DNA of 64,000 nucleotides from positions 186,001 through 250,000 of the forward strand of contig JOGW01000002.1 in NCBI GenBank assembly GCA_000721375.1, given 5' to 3'. Below the pieces are notes generated by a model, which saw only the letters and a program-made list of their open reading frames with translations, did no database searches and was not told the DNA's origin. Shown here in pieces: positions 45,582 to 54,473 of the stretch. The translations under genes were made by a program, and so were the position numbers. The stretch is from Streptomyces sp. NRRL B-3428. GTDB taxonomy: Bacteria > Actinomycetota > Actinomycetes > Streptomycetales > Streptomycetaceae. How positions within the stretch are numbered: position 1 is the first letter of the stretch; each line of letters begins with the position of its first letter.

Positions 45582-46910
45582 GTGACCACCACCGAGCCGT
45601 CCCGCATATCCGTCTCCGCCGAGCAACTGCCCGCGCTGCGCCGGCGCACCACCGCCGTGCTCGTCGCGAGCCAGATACTCGGCGGTCTCGGGGTGGCCAC
45701 CGGCATCGCACTCGCGGCCGTACTCGCGCAGGAAGTCAGCGGCACGGAGGCGCTCTCGGGGCTCGCGCCCACCGCGACCGTGGCCGGTACGGCAATTCTC
45801 TCGATGCCGTTGGCCGCGCTGATGACCCGGCGCGGGCGGCGGCCCGGGCTCGTACTCGCTTATGCGATAGGGGCGTTGGGCGCCGGTGTCGTGGTGCTCG
45901 CGGCGGCGATCGGGAACTTTCCGCTGATGCTCGTCGGCATGGCGGGCTTCGGCGCGGCGTCCTCGGCGAATCTGCAGGCACGGTTCGCGGCGGCGGATCT
46001 GGCCGAGCCGCAGCACCGGGCGCGGGCGATCTCCAACGTCGTCTGGGCCACCACCATCGGCGCGGTGCTCGGCCCCAACATCGCGGCGCCCGCGGGCCGT
46101 AGCGTCGAGGGGCTCGCGATACCGCAGGCGTCGGGCGCGTTCCTGTGGGCGGCGGGTGTGTTCGTCGTCTCGGCCGTGCTCGTCGCCGTACTGCTGCGTC
46201 CCGACCCGCTGCTCGCCGCCCGCGCGCTCGAACCCGAGACGGAGGGCTCCGCGCAGAGCCGTTCGCTGCGCGCCGGCTTCGCCGCGGTCGCGGCCTCCCC
46301 ACGCGCGCGGCTCGCGCTGGTGACGGTCGCCGTCTCGCACACCGCGATGGTCTCGATCATGTCGATGACCCCGGTCGACCTGGGTCACCACGGCGCCGAC
46401 ATCGACCTCATCGGTCTGGTGATCAGCGGTCACATCGCCGGTATGTACGCCTTCTCGCCGGTGATGGGCCGACTTTCGGACCGCCTCGGCCGGCTCTCGG
46501 TCATCGTCCTCGCGGTCTCGCTGCTCGCCGTCGCGGCCCTTCTCGCCGGCACCGCGGGCCCGAACCACACGCAGACGGCCATCGGCCTGTTCGTGCTCGG
46601 CCTCGGCTGGTCGGCCGGTCTGGTGTCGGGTTCCGCACTGCTCACCGACTCCGTACCGCAGCCGGCCCGGGCCGCCGCCCAAGGTCTTTCCGACCTGACC
46701 ATGAACACGGCGGCGGGTCTCGGGGGCGCCGCGGCCGGCCTCATCGTGGCGCAGGCGAGCTACGCCTGGCTCAACCTGATCGCCGCCACGCTCCTGCTGC
46801 CGCTGGCCGCGCTCGCGGTGCTGTCGCCGCGGGCGGCTCGGCGGCAGGAGGAGTCGGTCACCGCGCAGAACTCCGCGCAGGACTCCGCGCAGGACTCCGC
46901 GCAGGACTGA
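45582..46910 (+). CDS. MFS transporter
   Basis: 442 residues, about twelve membrane helices. The conserved first loop is ALMTRRGRRPGLVLAYAIG and the second-half loop is GRLSDRLGRLSVIV. The first 24 residues are a soluble lead-in. It resembles actinobacterial drug-exporter-type MFS proteins; no substrate can be given. GTG 45582 has little ribosome site. The C-terminus ends in four tetrapeptide repeats (TAQN, then SAQD three times). It follows ogt by 121 bp, a gap partly filled by the ogt 3' repeat, and may be co-transcribed with it. Confidence 0.88.
   Translation: MTTTEPSRISVSAEQLPALRRRTTAVLVASQILGGLGVATGIALAAVLAQEVSGTEALSGLAPTATVAGTAILSMPLAALMTRRGRRPGLVLAYAIGALGAGVVVLAAAIGNFPLMLVGMAGFGAASSANLQARFAAADLAEPQHRARAISNVVWATTIGAVLGPNIAAPAGRSVEGLAIPQASGAFLWAAGVFVVSAVLVAVLLRPDPLLAARALEPETEGSAQSRSLRAGFAAVAASPRARLALVTVAVSHTAMVSIMSMTPVDLGHHGADIDLIGLVISGHIAGMYAFSPVMGRLSDRLGRLSVIVLAVSLLAVAALLAGTAGPNHTQTAIGLFVLGLGWSAGLVSGSALLTDSVPQPARAAAQGLSDLTMNTAAGLGGAAAGLIVAQASYAWLNLIAATLLLPLAALAVLSPRAARRQEESVTAQNSAQDSAQDSAQD
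46860..46907 (+). repeat. 12-bp tandem repeat at the 3' end of the MFS gene
   Basis: Three exact copies of TCCGCGCAGGAC (46872-46907) preceded by one diverged copy (46860-46871), in frame, ending directly at the stop codon. Confidence 0.95.
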
Positions 46911-46934
46911 CTTCCGGAGGCGTGGCAGGGGGCC

Positions 46935-47324
46935 TCAGAGACTGATGTGATACGCCTTGCGCAGCGTCTCGTGCACGGTCCAGGTCGTACGGTCCCCTTC
47001 ACGCAGCACCGCCGCGACGCCCGGTCCCAGTTCGAGGACGTCACCTCCCTCGACCTCCACGGTCGCGCGCCCGCTCACCACGACGAACAGCTCGTTCGCC
47101 TCCGTATCGGTGACGACGCCCGGCGTGATCTGCCAGATGCCGCGCAGCTGCTTCCCGTCGGCCGACTCCCACAGCACCTTGCCGGTCACCTCGGGCGTGC
47201 CCGACACGATCTGGGCGGGGTCGAGCGGTTCGGCCTCGAGGTCGACATCCGGGATGTGTACGGCGAAGGAAGCGGGCAGGGCCGTGGAGTCGGCAACAGC
47301 TGTGGCATCAAGATCAGTCGTCAT
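46935..47324 (-). CDS. cupin-fold protein (DUF861-like)
   Basis: 129 residues from ATG 47324. The cupin barrel motifs of the ureidoglycine-aminohydrolase-like subgroup are readable: LRGIWQITPGVVTDTEANELFVVVSG, then VEGGDVLELGPGVAAVLREGDRTTWTVHETLRKAY. The first cupin motif lacks the usual pair of His ligands, so it may be non-catalytic. Homologues of this size are annotated only as cupin proteins. It is divergent from the formaldehyde dehydrogenase gene (204 bp between starts) and convergent with the MFS gene. Confidence 0.85.
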   Translation of the reverse strand: MTTDLDATAVADSTALPASFAVHIPDVDLEAEPLDPAQIVSGTPEVTGKVLWESADGKQLRGIWQITPGVVTDTEANELFVVVSGRATVEVEGGDVLELGPGVAAVLREGDRTTWTVHETLRKAYHISL

Positions 47325-47528
47325 GGCCGGTCACTCTAGAGACCCTGGTCACGACGGTCCGCGCCGGGCCGGTCGAACCGGTCCCGGTTACCCGCCCGCA
47401 ACCCCTGGCCGCCGCCACGCCCCGGTAGCAGACTCCGCCTTGCGCACAGGCCAGGGGAGTCCCGGGCGCGCCCCGTCCACGGACTCCCGAGCATCCGCTC
47501 CAAGAGCCGAAGGGACGGCGAGGCATTC

Positions 47529-48773
47529 ATGAGCGGAACCGCCGGAACAACCGGAAACAAGGCAGTCGCGTATCTCAAGCCGGGCACCGTCGAGGTGAGG
47601 ACCATCGACTACCCGACGCTTGAACTCCAGAACGGACCCGGGGTCGCGCCCGCGAACGTCGGCCGCACATGCCGGCACGGGGTCATCCTCAAGGTCCTGG
47701 CCACCAATATCTGCGGCAGCGACCAGCACATGGTGCGCGGCCGCACCACCGCGCCCGAAGGTCTCGTACTCGGGCATGAGATCACCGGAGAGGTGGTCGA
47801 ACGCGGTCCCGATGTGGAGACCATCGAGACCGGCGATGTCGTCTCGGTGCCGTTCAACATCGCATGCGGCCGCTGCCGCAACTGCAAGGAGCGCAAGACC
47901 GGCATCTGCCTGAACGTCAACCCGGCTCGCCCCGGAGCGGCTTATGGCTATGTCGACATGGGCGGCTGGGTCGGCGGACAGGCCGAGTACGTCATGATCC
48001 CGTACGCGGACTTCAACCTCCTCAAGTTCCCCGACCGGGACCAGGCGCGCGAGAAGCTGCTCGACCTGACCATGCTGTCCGACATCTTCCCGACCGGCTT
48101 CCACGGTGCGCTCACCGCGGGCACCCAGGTCGGCTCGACGGTGTACGTGGCCGGGGCCGGACCGGTCGGTCTCGCGGCCGCCGCATCGGCGCAGCTGCTC
48201 GGCGCCGCCGTCGTCATCGTCGGCGACCTCAACGCCGAACGCCTCGCCCAGGCGCGGAGTTTCGGCTGCGAGACGGTGGATCTGACCCGCGGGTCCCTCC
48301 ACGAGCAGATCGCCCAGATCCTCGGTGAGCCCGAGGTGGACGCCGCGGTCGACGCGGTCGGCTTCGAGGCGCGGGCGCACGGCCCGGACGCTCCCGAGGC
48401 GCCGGCCACCGTGCTCAACTCCTTGATGGGCGCGGTCCGTGCGGGCGGCGCCCTCGGTATCCCCGGTCTGTACGTCACCGAGGACCCGGGCGGCGTCGAC
48501 CAGGACGCGAAGACCGGCACGCTCAAGGTGCGGCTCGGCCTCGGCTGGGCCAAGAGCCACCGGCTCACCACCGGTCAGTGCCCGGTGATGAAGTACCACC
48601 GCGGCCTGATGCAGGCGATCCTGCATGAACGCGTGCACATCGCGAAGGCAGTGAACGCCACCGTCATCGCCCTCGAGGACGCCCCGCGCGGCTACGCCGA
48701 GTTCGACCAGGGCGCCGGCCGCAAGTTCGTACTGAATCCGCATGGAGCGCTGGACGGAGTCCGTGCCGTCTGA
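47529..48773 (+). CDS. fdhA: glutathione-independent formaldehyde dehydrogenase
   Basis: 414 residues, a zinc-dependent medium-chain dehydrogenase matching the Pseudomonas putida type that oxidises formaldehyde with NAD and no thiol cofactor. Catalytic zinc region: C62 (NICGSDQHMVRG) and H83-E84 (LGHEITGEV). Structural zinc cysteines: C113, C116, C119 and C127. NAD fold: VAGAGPVGLAAAAS. The ATTP-like central insertion and the length above 390 residues separate it from mycothiol-dependent MscR. ATG 47529 has GAGG upstream. It is transcribed alone and followed by a strong terminator. Substrates other than formaldehyde are possible. Confidence 0.92.
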   Translation: MSGTAGTTGNKAVAYLKPGTVEVRTIDYPTLELQNGPGVAPANVGRTCRHGVILKVLATNICGSDQHMVRGRTTAPEGLVLGHEITGEVVERGPDVETIETGDVVSVPFNIACGRCRNCKERKTGICLNVNPARPGAAYGYVDMGGWVGGQAEYVMIPYADFNLLKFPDRDQAREKLLDLTMLSDIFPTGFHGALTAGTQVGSTVYVAGAGPVGLAAAASAQLLGAAVVIVGDLNAERLAQARSFGCETVDLTRGSLHEQIAQILGEPEVDAAVDAVGFEARAHGPDAPEAPATVLNSLMGAVRAGGALGIPGLYVTEDPGGVDQDAKTGTLKVRLGLGWAKSHRLTTGQCPVMKYHRGLMQAILHERVHIAKAVNATVIALEDAPRGYAEFDQGAGRKFVLNPHGALDGVRAV

Positions 48774-48785
48774 ACCGCTCGGCGT

Positions 48786-48820
48786 GCGTGCCCGCGTATC
48801 CAAGAGATACGCGGGCACGC
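48786..48820 (+). terminator. terminator after fdhA
   Basis: Perfect 15-bp stem, GCGTGCCCGCGTATC (48786-48800) and its complement (48806-48820), 5-nt loop. Confidence 0.88.
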
Positions 48821-48878
48821 GCACGCCCGGGCGGTTTGGTGACCCGCCAAGGCCGCCAAGTATGAGGGGGACACTCCG

Positions 48879-49805
48879 ATGGCCTCGATGAGAGGGGACG
48901 TGCGCGTGCTGGTGGTTTCCGCTGAGGTACGGGAGGCGGTCGCGGGGCGGCGCCCGGTGGTGGCGCTGGAGTCCACGATCATCGCGCATGGGCTGCCACG
49001 CCCGCGCAATCTCCAAGTGGCCCTGGAATTCGAGCAGTCGGTACGGGAGGAAGGCGCCGTTCCGGCCACGATCGCGGTGCTCGACGGTCAGGCCCGGGTC
49101 GGTCTGGACAAGGCCCAGTTGGAGCGGATCGCGGCCGGTGAAGGCGTACGCAAGCTCGGCCGGCGCGATCTTCCGCTCGCCCTCGCGACCGGCGCGACCG
49201 GGGCAACCACCGTGTCCGGTACGGCATTTCTGGCCGCGCGGGCCGGTATCCGCGTCTTCGCGACCGGCGGACTCGGCGGCGTGCACCGCCAGTGGACCAC
49301 CACCCAGGACGAGTCCGCCGACCTGGGGCTGCTCGCCCGGACCCGTATCGCCGTGGTCTGCGCGGGAGTGAAGTCGATCCTCGACGTACCGGCGACGCTG
49401 CAGCGCCTGGAGACACTGGGGGTGGCCGTCGCCGGCTATCGCACGGAACGTTTCCCCGGGTTCTATCTGGCGGACTCGGGTCAACCGGTGGACTGGTCAC
49501 TGCACTCCCCCGCCGATGTCGCCGCCGTTCTGCGCGCGCAGGACGAACTCGGCGGCCCCGACGCGGCGTTGATCGTGGCCAACCCGGTGCCGGTCGCGGA
49601 GCAGCTCGATCCCGAGCTCCATGACCGGGTGCTCGACGAGGCGCTGGGGGCGTGCGAGAAGCAGGGGGTGACGGGGCAGGCGGTCACGCCGTTCCTGCTG
49701 GACTTCCTCGTACGGCGTACGAAGGGGGCCTCGTTGCGGGCCAACCTCGCGGCGGTACGGGGGAACGTACGGCTCGCGGCGCGGATCGCGGCGGCGTGGG
49801 CGTGA
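48879..49805 (+). CDS. psuG: pseudouridine-5'-phosphate glycosidase
   Basis: 308 residues, the family length. It breaks the C-C bond of pseudouridine 5'-phosphate to give uracil and ribose 5-phosphate. Signatures include VALESTIIAHGLPRP (about residues 26-40), TGATTVSGTAFLA, FATGGLGGVHR, VVCAGVKSILDV and VANPVP. ATG 48879 has AGGGGGA eight bases upstream; GTG 48900 is an alternative. The next gene, a PfkB-type kinase, overlaps by 4 nt (GTGA) and is the expected partner that phosphorylates pseudouridine. No nucleoside transporter lies nearby. Confidence 0.95.
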   Translation: MASMRGDVRVLVVSAEVREAVAGRRPVVALESTIIAHGLPRPRNLQVALEFEQSVREEGAVPATIAVLDGQARVGLDKAQLERIAAGEGVRKLGRRDLPLALATGATGATTVSGTAFLAARAGIRVFATGGLGGVHRQWTTTQDESADLGLLARTRIAVVCAGVKSILDVPATLQRLETLGVAVAGYRTERFPGFYLADSGQPVDWSLHSPADVAAVLRAQDELGGPDAALIVANPVPVAEQLDPELHDRVLDEALGACEKQGVTGQAVTPFLLDFLVRRTKGASLRANLAAVRGNVRLAARIAAAWA

Positions 49806-50809
49806 GAGCGGGTGACCAGGTGGTGAGCGCGGGTGACCGGGTCAGGCGCGGTGGACTGCTCGTGCTCGGGGATGTGGTCACCGATGTCGTGGCGCGCCAT
49901 GCGCGGCCCCTGGCGCCCGGCACGGACACGGCAGCCGCGATACGGCTGCTGCCTGGTGGCGCGGGCGCCAACGTCGCCTGCTGGGCGGCGTATTGGGGCG
50001 TCGAGGACGTACGGTTCGCGGGCCGCGTGGGCGCCGATGCCGCTCAGTGGCACGCGCGCCGTCTTGACGCCGCGGGGGTGAGAGCCCAGCTCACGGTCGA
50101 CGACGAGGCGCCGACCGGCACCGTGGTCTGCCTGGTGGACGGGGCCGAAGGAGCCCAGCGCACCTTCCTCACGGACAGCGGCGCCGTACTGCGGCTGCAC
50201 CCGGACGACCTCTCGCCCCGCATCCTGGACGGGATCGCCCATCTGCACGTGTCGGGCTATCTGTTCTTCGCCGAATCCAGCCGGGCGGCCGCGATCGCCA
50301 CCATCCGCCGGGCACGCGCGCGAGGTGTAGGCGTGAGCGTGGATCCCGCGTCGGCCGGCTTCCTCGCCCGGACCGGGGTCGACCGCTTCCTCGAAGCGGT
50401 ACGTGGAGTGCAGGTACTGGTGCCCAGCGAGGACGAGGCGGCGCTGCTGCTCATGGGTGCCTCCGCATCCTTCGATCCCACCGAGACCGTCGATCCCACC
50501 GAGGCCGCCTGCCGGTTGAGCCTGATGTTCCCCCTGGTCGTGGCGAAGCTCGGCGCTCGGGGCGCTCTGGTCTGCCGCGCAGGAGAAGTGGTCGCGCGGG
50601 TGCCTGCGGTGGCTGCGGAGCCGGTCGACACGACCGGCGCGGGAGACGCCTTCACCGGCGCGTTCCTGGCCGCGCGGCTCGCGGGAGCGACGGATGTGGC
50701 AGCCGCGGTCGAGGGGTGCCGTGCGGGGGCTGCCGCGGTGGGGATCGTGGGGGCTCGACCGCCGGTCGGGGCGCTGTCGGCGCTGGACGGGGAGCTGTGG
50801 CGGTCGTGA
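49802..50809 (+). CDS. PfkB-family carbohydrate kinase (probable pseudouridine kinase)
   Basis: 335 residues from GTG 49802, overlapping the psuG stop as GTGA; the frame is open back to 49652 inside psuG. Both PfkB signatures are present: the Gly-rich LLPGGAGANVACWAAYWG near residue 45 and the anion-hole DTTGAGDAFTGAFLA near residue 280 with the catalytic Asp. Coupling to psuG supports pseudouridine as the substrate, though the sequence alone would also fit a ribokinase or adenosine kinase relative. It ends before a bidirectional terminator. Confidence 0.88.
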   Translation: MRAGDQVVSAGDRVRRGGLLVLGDVVTDVVARHARPLAPGTDTAAAIRLLPGGAGANVACWAAYWGVEDVRFAGRVGADAAQWHARRLDAAGVRAQLTVDDEAPTGTVVCLVDGAEGAQRTFLTDSGAVLRLHPDDLSPRILDGIAHLHVSGYLFFAESSRAAAIATIRRARARGVGVSVDPASAGFLARTGVDRFLEAVRGVQVLVPSEDEAALLLMGASASFDPTETVDPTEAACRLSLMFPLVVAKLGARGALVCRAGEVVARVPAVAAEPVDTTGAGDAFTGAFLAARLAGATDVAAAVEGCRAGAAAVGIVGARPPVGALSALDGELWRS

Positions 50810-50829
50810 GTCATGACGGTCGGGCGTGT

Positions 50830-50856
50830 GGGCGGCCCTGACGGCTCGGGCCGCCC
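50830..50856. terminator. bidirectional terminator
   Basis: GGGCGGCCC (50830-50838) and GGGCCGCCC (50848-50856), a perfect 9-bp stem between the convergent kinase and methyltransferase genes. Confidence 0.75.
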
Positions 50857-50882
50857 GCGACCGGTGCGTCGTTCGAAGCGGC

Positions 50883-51677
50883 TCAGCCCTTGCGGCCCCA
50901 GGCCGAGATCATCGGCGCGGTGGCCAGGTCCATCGAGCCGCCCGCCACGTTCGCCAGATGCCGTTCGACATCGGCATCGGTGACATGACCGGCCTCGACC
51001 AGCTTCTCGCGTACCTGCTGGACCGTGGCGAGTTCCAGCGCGGTGCAGGCCGGCGACGACACGGGGAAGTACGCGTCCGCCTCGACCTGGGTGAGGCCCG
51101 CGTCGCGCAGCAGGCGGGGCAGTCTGCGGCCGTACGTGAGGTCGGCGCCGCGGTCGGCGAGCAGGGCCCGGAAACCGTGCCGCAGCCGGTTGGCCAACTG
51201 CTGCTCGGGGCCGTACTCATCGGGGCAGGTCAGCGGCTGCAGCGCGGGGTCCGCGTCCTCGACGAGCAGCCGTCCGCCCGGGCGCAGGGCGCGGATCATG
51301 GAGCGCAACGCCCGCTCCCGGTCCGGCACATGGACCAGGACGAGCCGGGCGTGCACCAGGTCGAAGCCCTCCCCCGGCGCCTCCTCGGCGGCTACGTCGT
51401 GCCGGATCACCTGGACCGGGGGGCGTGCGCCGTCGGCGGCCCACGAGGTGTCGATATCGGTGGCGAGCACGCGTCCGGTCGGTCCCACCTTCTTGGCCAG
51501 CCAGCCGATCACGGAGGTGCCGCCCGCGCCGACCTCCCACACGCGCCAGCCGGGGCCGACGCCGAGACGTTCGAAGTGGCGGAAGGTGGAGGGGTCGAAG
51601 AGGGCCGCGAGCGCGTCGAAGCGCTGTCCGGCCTCGGCCTGGCGGTTGTCGAGGAGATAGCCGTCGGTTCGCGTCAT
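50883..51677 (-). CDS. class I SAM-dependent methyltransferase
   Basis: 264 residues from ATG 51677 (MTRTDGYLLDNRQ). SAM-binding motif I is VWEVGAGGTSVIGWLA, followed by the acidic VLATDIDTSW, FDLVHARLVLVHVPDRE (motif for the post-binding strand) and ALRPGGRLLVEDAD. The C-terminal part is the variable substrate region. The acceptor is unknown. There is no ribosome site; a weak GATGAT lies seven bases before the ATG, so it too may be leaderless. Divergent from the lipoprotein gene across 129 bp. Confidence 0.9.
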   Translation of the reverse strand: MTRTDGYLLDNRQAEAGQRFDALAALFDPSTFRHFERLGVGPGWRVWEVGAGGTSVIGWLAKKVGPTGRVLATDIDTSWAADGARPPVQVIRHDVAAEEAPGEGFDLVHARLVLVHVPDRERALRSMIRALRPGGRLLVEDADPALQPLTCPDEYGPEQQLANRLRHGFRALLADRGADLTYGRRLPRLLRDAGLTQVEADAYFPVSSPACTALELATVQQVREKLVEAGHVTDADVERHLANVAGGSMDLATAPMISAWGRKG

Positions 51678-51806
51678 GGGGCAGATCATCCCAGTTGTGG
51701 CGTTCTGGACCGCTTCTTGTGCGGGACCGGAGGTGGAAAAGTCGCGGAATCCACGGAACGCGTGCGCGACATGGAACCTCGGCGGGCCGAGCGGTGTATC
51801 CCATGC

Positions 51807-52427
51807 ATGAAGACGAAACATCACGGATTTCGACGGGGAGCCCGCCTGGGAGCACTCGTGGCGCTGCTCTGCGCCTTCGCACTGGCCTCGTGCACGGGGG
51901 CGTCACCGTCTCGGAAGGAGCGGCCGGACCGGGCAAGTTCGAGTTCGGACAGGACGGCGGGCGCGGAGGGAACGGCGGATGCCACGCGGACCGTGCAGGG
52001 CGGCTGCGGCGATACGGAGTTGCGCAAGGGCGCGCCGCCGGGCTGGAATCCGAAGCCCGCAGGGTTCTCGGACGGGGCGGTCGGGCTGCCGTACGTCGTG
52101 GGGGCGGGCGATCAGATCATGGGGTACCTGTGGGAGCACCCCATGACGCCGAAGGCCGCCGCACTCGAAGAGAAGGACGACGGCAACAAGGTGCTCTGGT
52201 ACGTGCGTTCGGAGCGCGGGGGCAAGCCGCTGGCCATACGGGCGCATCCGCGCGGCGTCCAGGCGCCGGTCGTGAAGCTGTCCTTCCCCGCGAACTCGGG
52301 GCCGGGCCGGATCTATCCCTCGGACATAGCCGTACCTCGCCCCGGCTGCTGGACGTTCGAGCTGTCCTGGAACGGACACCGGGACGAGGTGGACCTCAAG
52401 TTCTTCGAGGAGAAGGGGAATTCCTAG
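51807..52427 (+). CDS. putative lipoprotein
   Basis: 206 residues from ATG 51807 (MKTKHHGFRRG); the open frame extends nearly a kilobase upstream but only as antisense of the methyltransferase. The signal peptide RRGARLGALVALLCAFALASC ends in a lipobox (LASC), with the lipidated Cys near residue 29. A Ser/Arg/Thr-rich linker follows, then a domain of about 150 residues with GLPYVVGAGDQIMGYLWEHP and YPSDIAVPRPGCWTFELSW. Two Cys may form a disulphide. I do not recognise a family; similar Streptomyces lipoproteins are uncharacterised. Confidence 0.8.
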   Translation: MKTKHHGFRRGARLGALVALLCAFALASCTGASPSRKERPDRASSSSDRTAGAEGTADATRTVQGGCGDTELRKGAPPGWNPKPAGFSDGAVGLPYVVGAGDQIMGYLWEHPMTPKAAALEEKDDGNKVLWYVRSERGGKPLAIRAHPRGVQAPVVKLSFPANSGPGRIYPSDIAVPRPGCWTFELSWNGHRDEVDLKFFEEKGNS

Positions 52428-52481
52428 GGACTGGAGGCGGCGCAGGGCAGCGCACGGCCGGGCGGGGCGGGTTGGATCGGG

Positions 52482-52901
52482 TCAGCTCTTGGCGTAGACG
52501 CTCTCGACCCAGGTGGCGATCTGGTCCTCGGAGAGATGCTTGGCGAGGTCCGCCTCGCTGATCATGCCGACGAGCCGCTTGTTGTCGATCACGGGAAGGC
52601 GGCGGATCTGGTGGCTCTGCATCTCTTCGAGCACCTCGCCGACATCGGCCTGGGCGTCGATCCAGCGGGGAGTGCCCTTGGCCATGTCACCGGCGGTGAC
52701 CTTCGAGGGGTCGTGGCCCATGGCCACACAGCCCACGACGATGTCACGGTCGGTGAGGATGCCGCAGAGCCGTTCGTTCTCGTCGCTGATCGGCAGGGCG
52801 CCGACGTTGAGGGTGCGCATCAGTTGTGCGGCACGGTCCAGGGTTTCGTGGGCGGGGATCCACTGGGCCCCGGGGTGCATGATGTCTCCGGCGGTGGTCA
52901 T
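52482..52901 (-). CDS. tandem CBS-domain protein
   Basis: 139 residues from ATG 52901, preceded by GGAGGT at seven bases. Two CBS motifs form one Bateman module: the first around AGDIMHPGAQWIPAHETLDR to CGILTDRDIVV, the second around AGDMAKGTPRWI to RLPVIDNKRLVGMISEADLA. Free-standing modules of this kind bind adenosine nucleotides and act as energy sensors for partner proteins. In mycobacteria the close relatives are hypoxic-response protein 1 type; that parallel is only by layout. The gene is transcribed alone. Confidence 0.9.
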   Translation of the reverse strand: MTTAGDIMHPGAQWIPAHETLDRAAQLMRTLNVGALPISDENERLCGILTDRDIVVGCVAMGHDPSKVTAGDMAKGTPRWIDAQADVGEVLEEMQSHQIRRLPVIDNKRLVGMISEADLAKHLSEDQIATWVESVYAKS

Positions 52902-53067
52902 GGGATACCTCCCGGTTTCCGGCCGGCCGGCGCGGCACGGGGCGCCGCTGGAACCGGCGGACCCATTCTCGTCCCGGGGGCCGGAGCCTGCACCTGGGGA
53001 GGGATGGGCGGCCACGGAGCGTGAGGCAGGGCGTGCCCAGCTGATCCGCGTCGCGTGCCCTGCCCTG

Positions 53068-53122
53068 CCACGCCGGGCGCTCAGCCGTTCCACGCCGTGC
53101 GCTCAGCCGTTCCACGCCGGAT
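53068..53122 (-). repeat. 22-bp tandem repeat at the 3' end of the uridine-kinase-like gene
   Basis: Units 53068-53089 and 53090-53111 differ at one base, and a partial third begins at 53112. The unit holds the last codons and the stop of the kinase-like gene, so the gene end has been copied into the spacer. Confidence 0.92.
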
Positions 53123-53744
53123 GGCGGGGGTCGTCGGCGCGGATGACGACGTCGGCCGCCTCGTCGGGGGCGACCTCCTGCGCGTAGCGCTCGAAGGCCG
53201 GCAGCGTCCAGTGCTGGTCCTCGGGGGTGCGGCGGCGCAGTGAGCCGGGGCCGAGCCGGACATGGACCGAGAGATCGAAGGGGAACCAGCGACCGAGGAG
53301 CAGAGGACCGTGCAACAACAGCACACCACCGGAGGGGAGTTCGACCGGAGCGCTGCGCGTCGCCCGGTCTGCGACCGGATCCCAGAGGTCGGGCAGCACA
53401 CGCCCGGAGCCACCGGGTTCCAGAGGGCCGAACACCTCACGCCACAAGGCGCTGGTGTCGAACCAGCCGTCCGCATACGCGTCGGGGTCCTGATGGCCGT
53501 GCTCATAGCGCAGTGACGCGGGGCGCAGAAAGCCCTCGGTGGCCACGACCAGGGGGGAACGGCCCCGTACCCGCAGTGCCTGAGCGAGGCCCTCGGCCAG
53601 TTCACCGGTGTGCGCCGCGGGTGCACCGTCGAGGCCGATGCGCAGGCGGTCGCCGCCGTCCTGCGCCTTGAGGGCGAGCACACGGTCGGCGAGGGCTTCG
53701 GTGAGGTGTTCCCAGGTGATCGGTTCGAGTCGCACGCAGGCCAT
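53103..53744 (-). CDS. uridine-kinase-like protein with degenerate P-loop
   Basis: 213 residues from ATG 53744. The overall pattern matches Streptomyces proteins called uridine kinase: RIGLDGAPAAHTGELAEGL near the N-terminus, EGFLRPASLRYEHG with DPDAYADGWFDTSAL (the lid and substrate region), then LLLHGPLLLG. In the P-loop the residues that should be Gly-Lys-Ser/Thr are H45-T46-G47, so the phosphate-binding Lys is absent. It may bind but not phosphorylate nucleoside, or be a regulatory relative. No ribosome site is visible. The gene end lies in a 22-bp tandem repeat. Confidence 0.75.
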   Translation of the reverse strand: MACVRLEPITWEHLTEALADRVLALKAQDGGDRLRIGLDGAPAAHTGELAEGLAQALRVRGRSPLVVATEGFLRPASLRYEHGHQDPDAYADGWFDTSALWREVFGPLEPGGSGRVLPDLWDPVADRATRSAPVELPSGGVLLLHGPLLLGRWFPFDLSVHVRLGPGSLRRRTPEDQHWTLPAFERYAQEVAPDEAADVVIRADDPRHPAWNG

Positions 53745-53964
53745 GATGCCGGGCCGGGTAAGGGGGTGAGGTGCAGGGCCGGGGTCCGCAGGGGCGAGAC
53801 GCTCGCGTATGCGGGTGCGAGCCTGGTCGATGGTCAGGGGACAGGGGTCGGGATTTCACTTGTGGTGACACCGGCGGCCGTGCAGGATCGGCCCGGTTGC
53901 CGCGAAGATCGCGACAACCGACGGGCCGGCGTGCTCAACACCCTTCACCCTCACAGGAGTTGCC

Positions 53965-54447
53965 ATGATCGAAGGACCGTACTTCGCGCTGACGCTGGTG
54001 ACGGCGCTCGGCTGCGGGCTCATGGCCGGGGTGTTCTTCGCCTTCTCCACGTCGGTGATGAGGACACTGGGAGCACTGCCGTGGAAAGAGGGCCTCACGG
54101 CGATGCAGAAACTCAATGTGCTGATCATCAACCCGGTGTTCATCGGGGTCTTCATGGGTACGGCGGTGCTGAGCGTCGTGGTGGCCGTGATGACCTTCAT
54201 GATCTGGCCGGACGAGGGCGCCTGGGAGCTGCTGATCGGGTGCGGGCTGTATCTGGTGGGCACTTTCGGCGTGACGATGGCGGCCAATGTCCCGCGCAAC
54301 GACGCGCTGGACAAGCTCGACCCGGAGTCGCAGGAGAGCGCCGAGCAGTGGAAGACCTACGTCACCGAGTGGACCGCGTGGAACCACGTCCGTGGCGGCG
54401 CGGCGCTCGCGGCCTGTGCGGCGATGGTCCTGGCACTCGCCGCCTGA
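53965..54447 (+). CDS. DUF1772 (anthrone-oxygenase-like) membrane protein
   Basis: 160 residues from ATG 53965 with AGGAG five bases upstream. Four membrane helices; the first carries LTLVTALGCGLMAGVFFAFST, the second NPVFIGVFMGTAVLSVVVAV and the third LLIGCGLYLVGTFGVTMAANVPRNDALD, all typical of DUF1772. The conserved Asn-x-Pro-x-N-x-x-L after helix 3 and the TEWTAWNHVRG loop before helix 4 are family landmarks. A few relatives oxidise anthrones in polyketide pathways, but none of those genes is nearby. It is followed after 26 bp by the DUF2293 gene on the same strand. Confidence 0.9.
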   Translation: MIEGPYFALTLVTALGCGLMAGVFFAFSTSVMRTLGALPWKEGLTAMQKLNVLIINPVFIGVFMGTAVLSVVVAVMTFMIWPDEGAWELLIGCGLYLVGTFGVTMAANVPRNDALDKLDPESQESAEQWKTYVTEWTAWNHVRGGAALAACAAMVLALAA

Positions 54448-54473
54448 GCAGGCGGCAAAGGAGGTCCGCGTAG

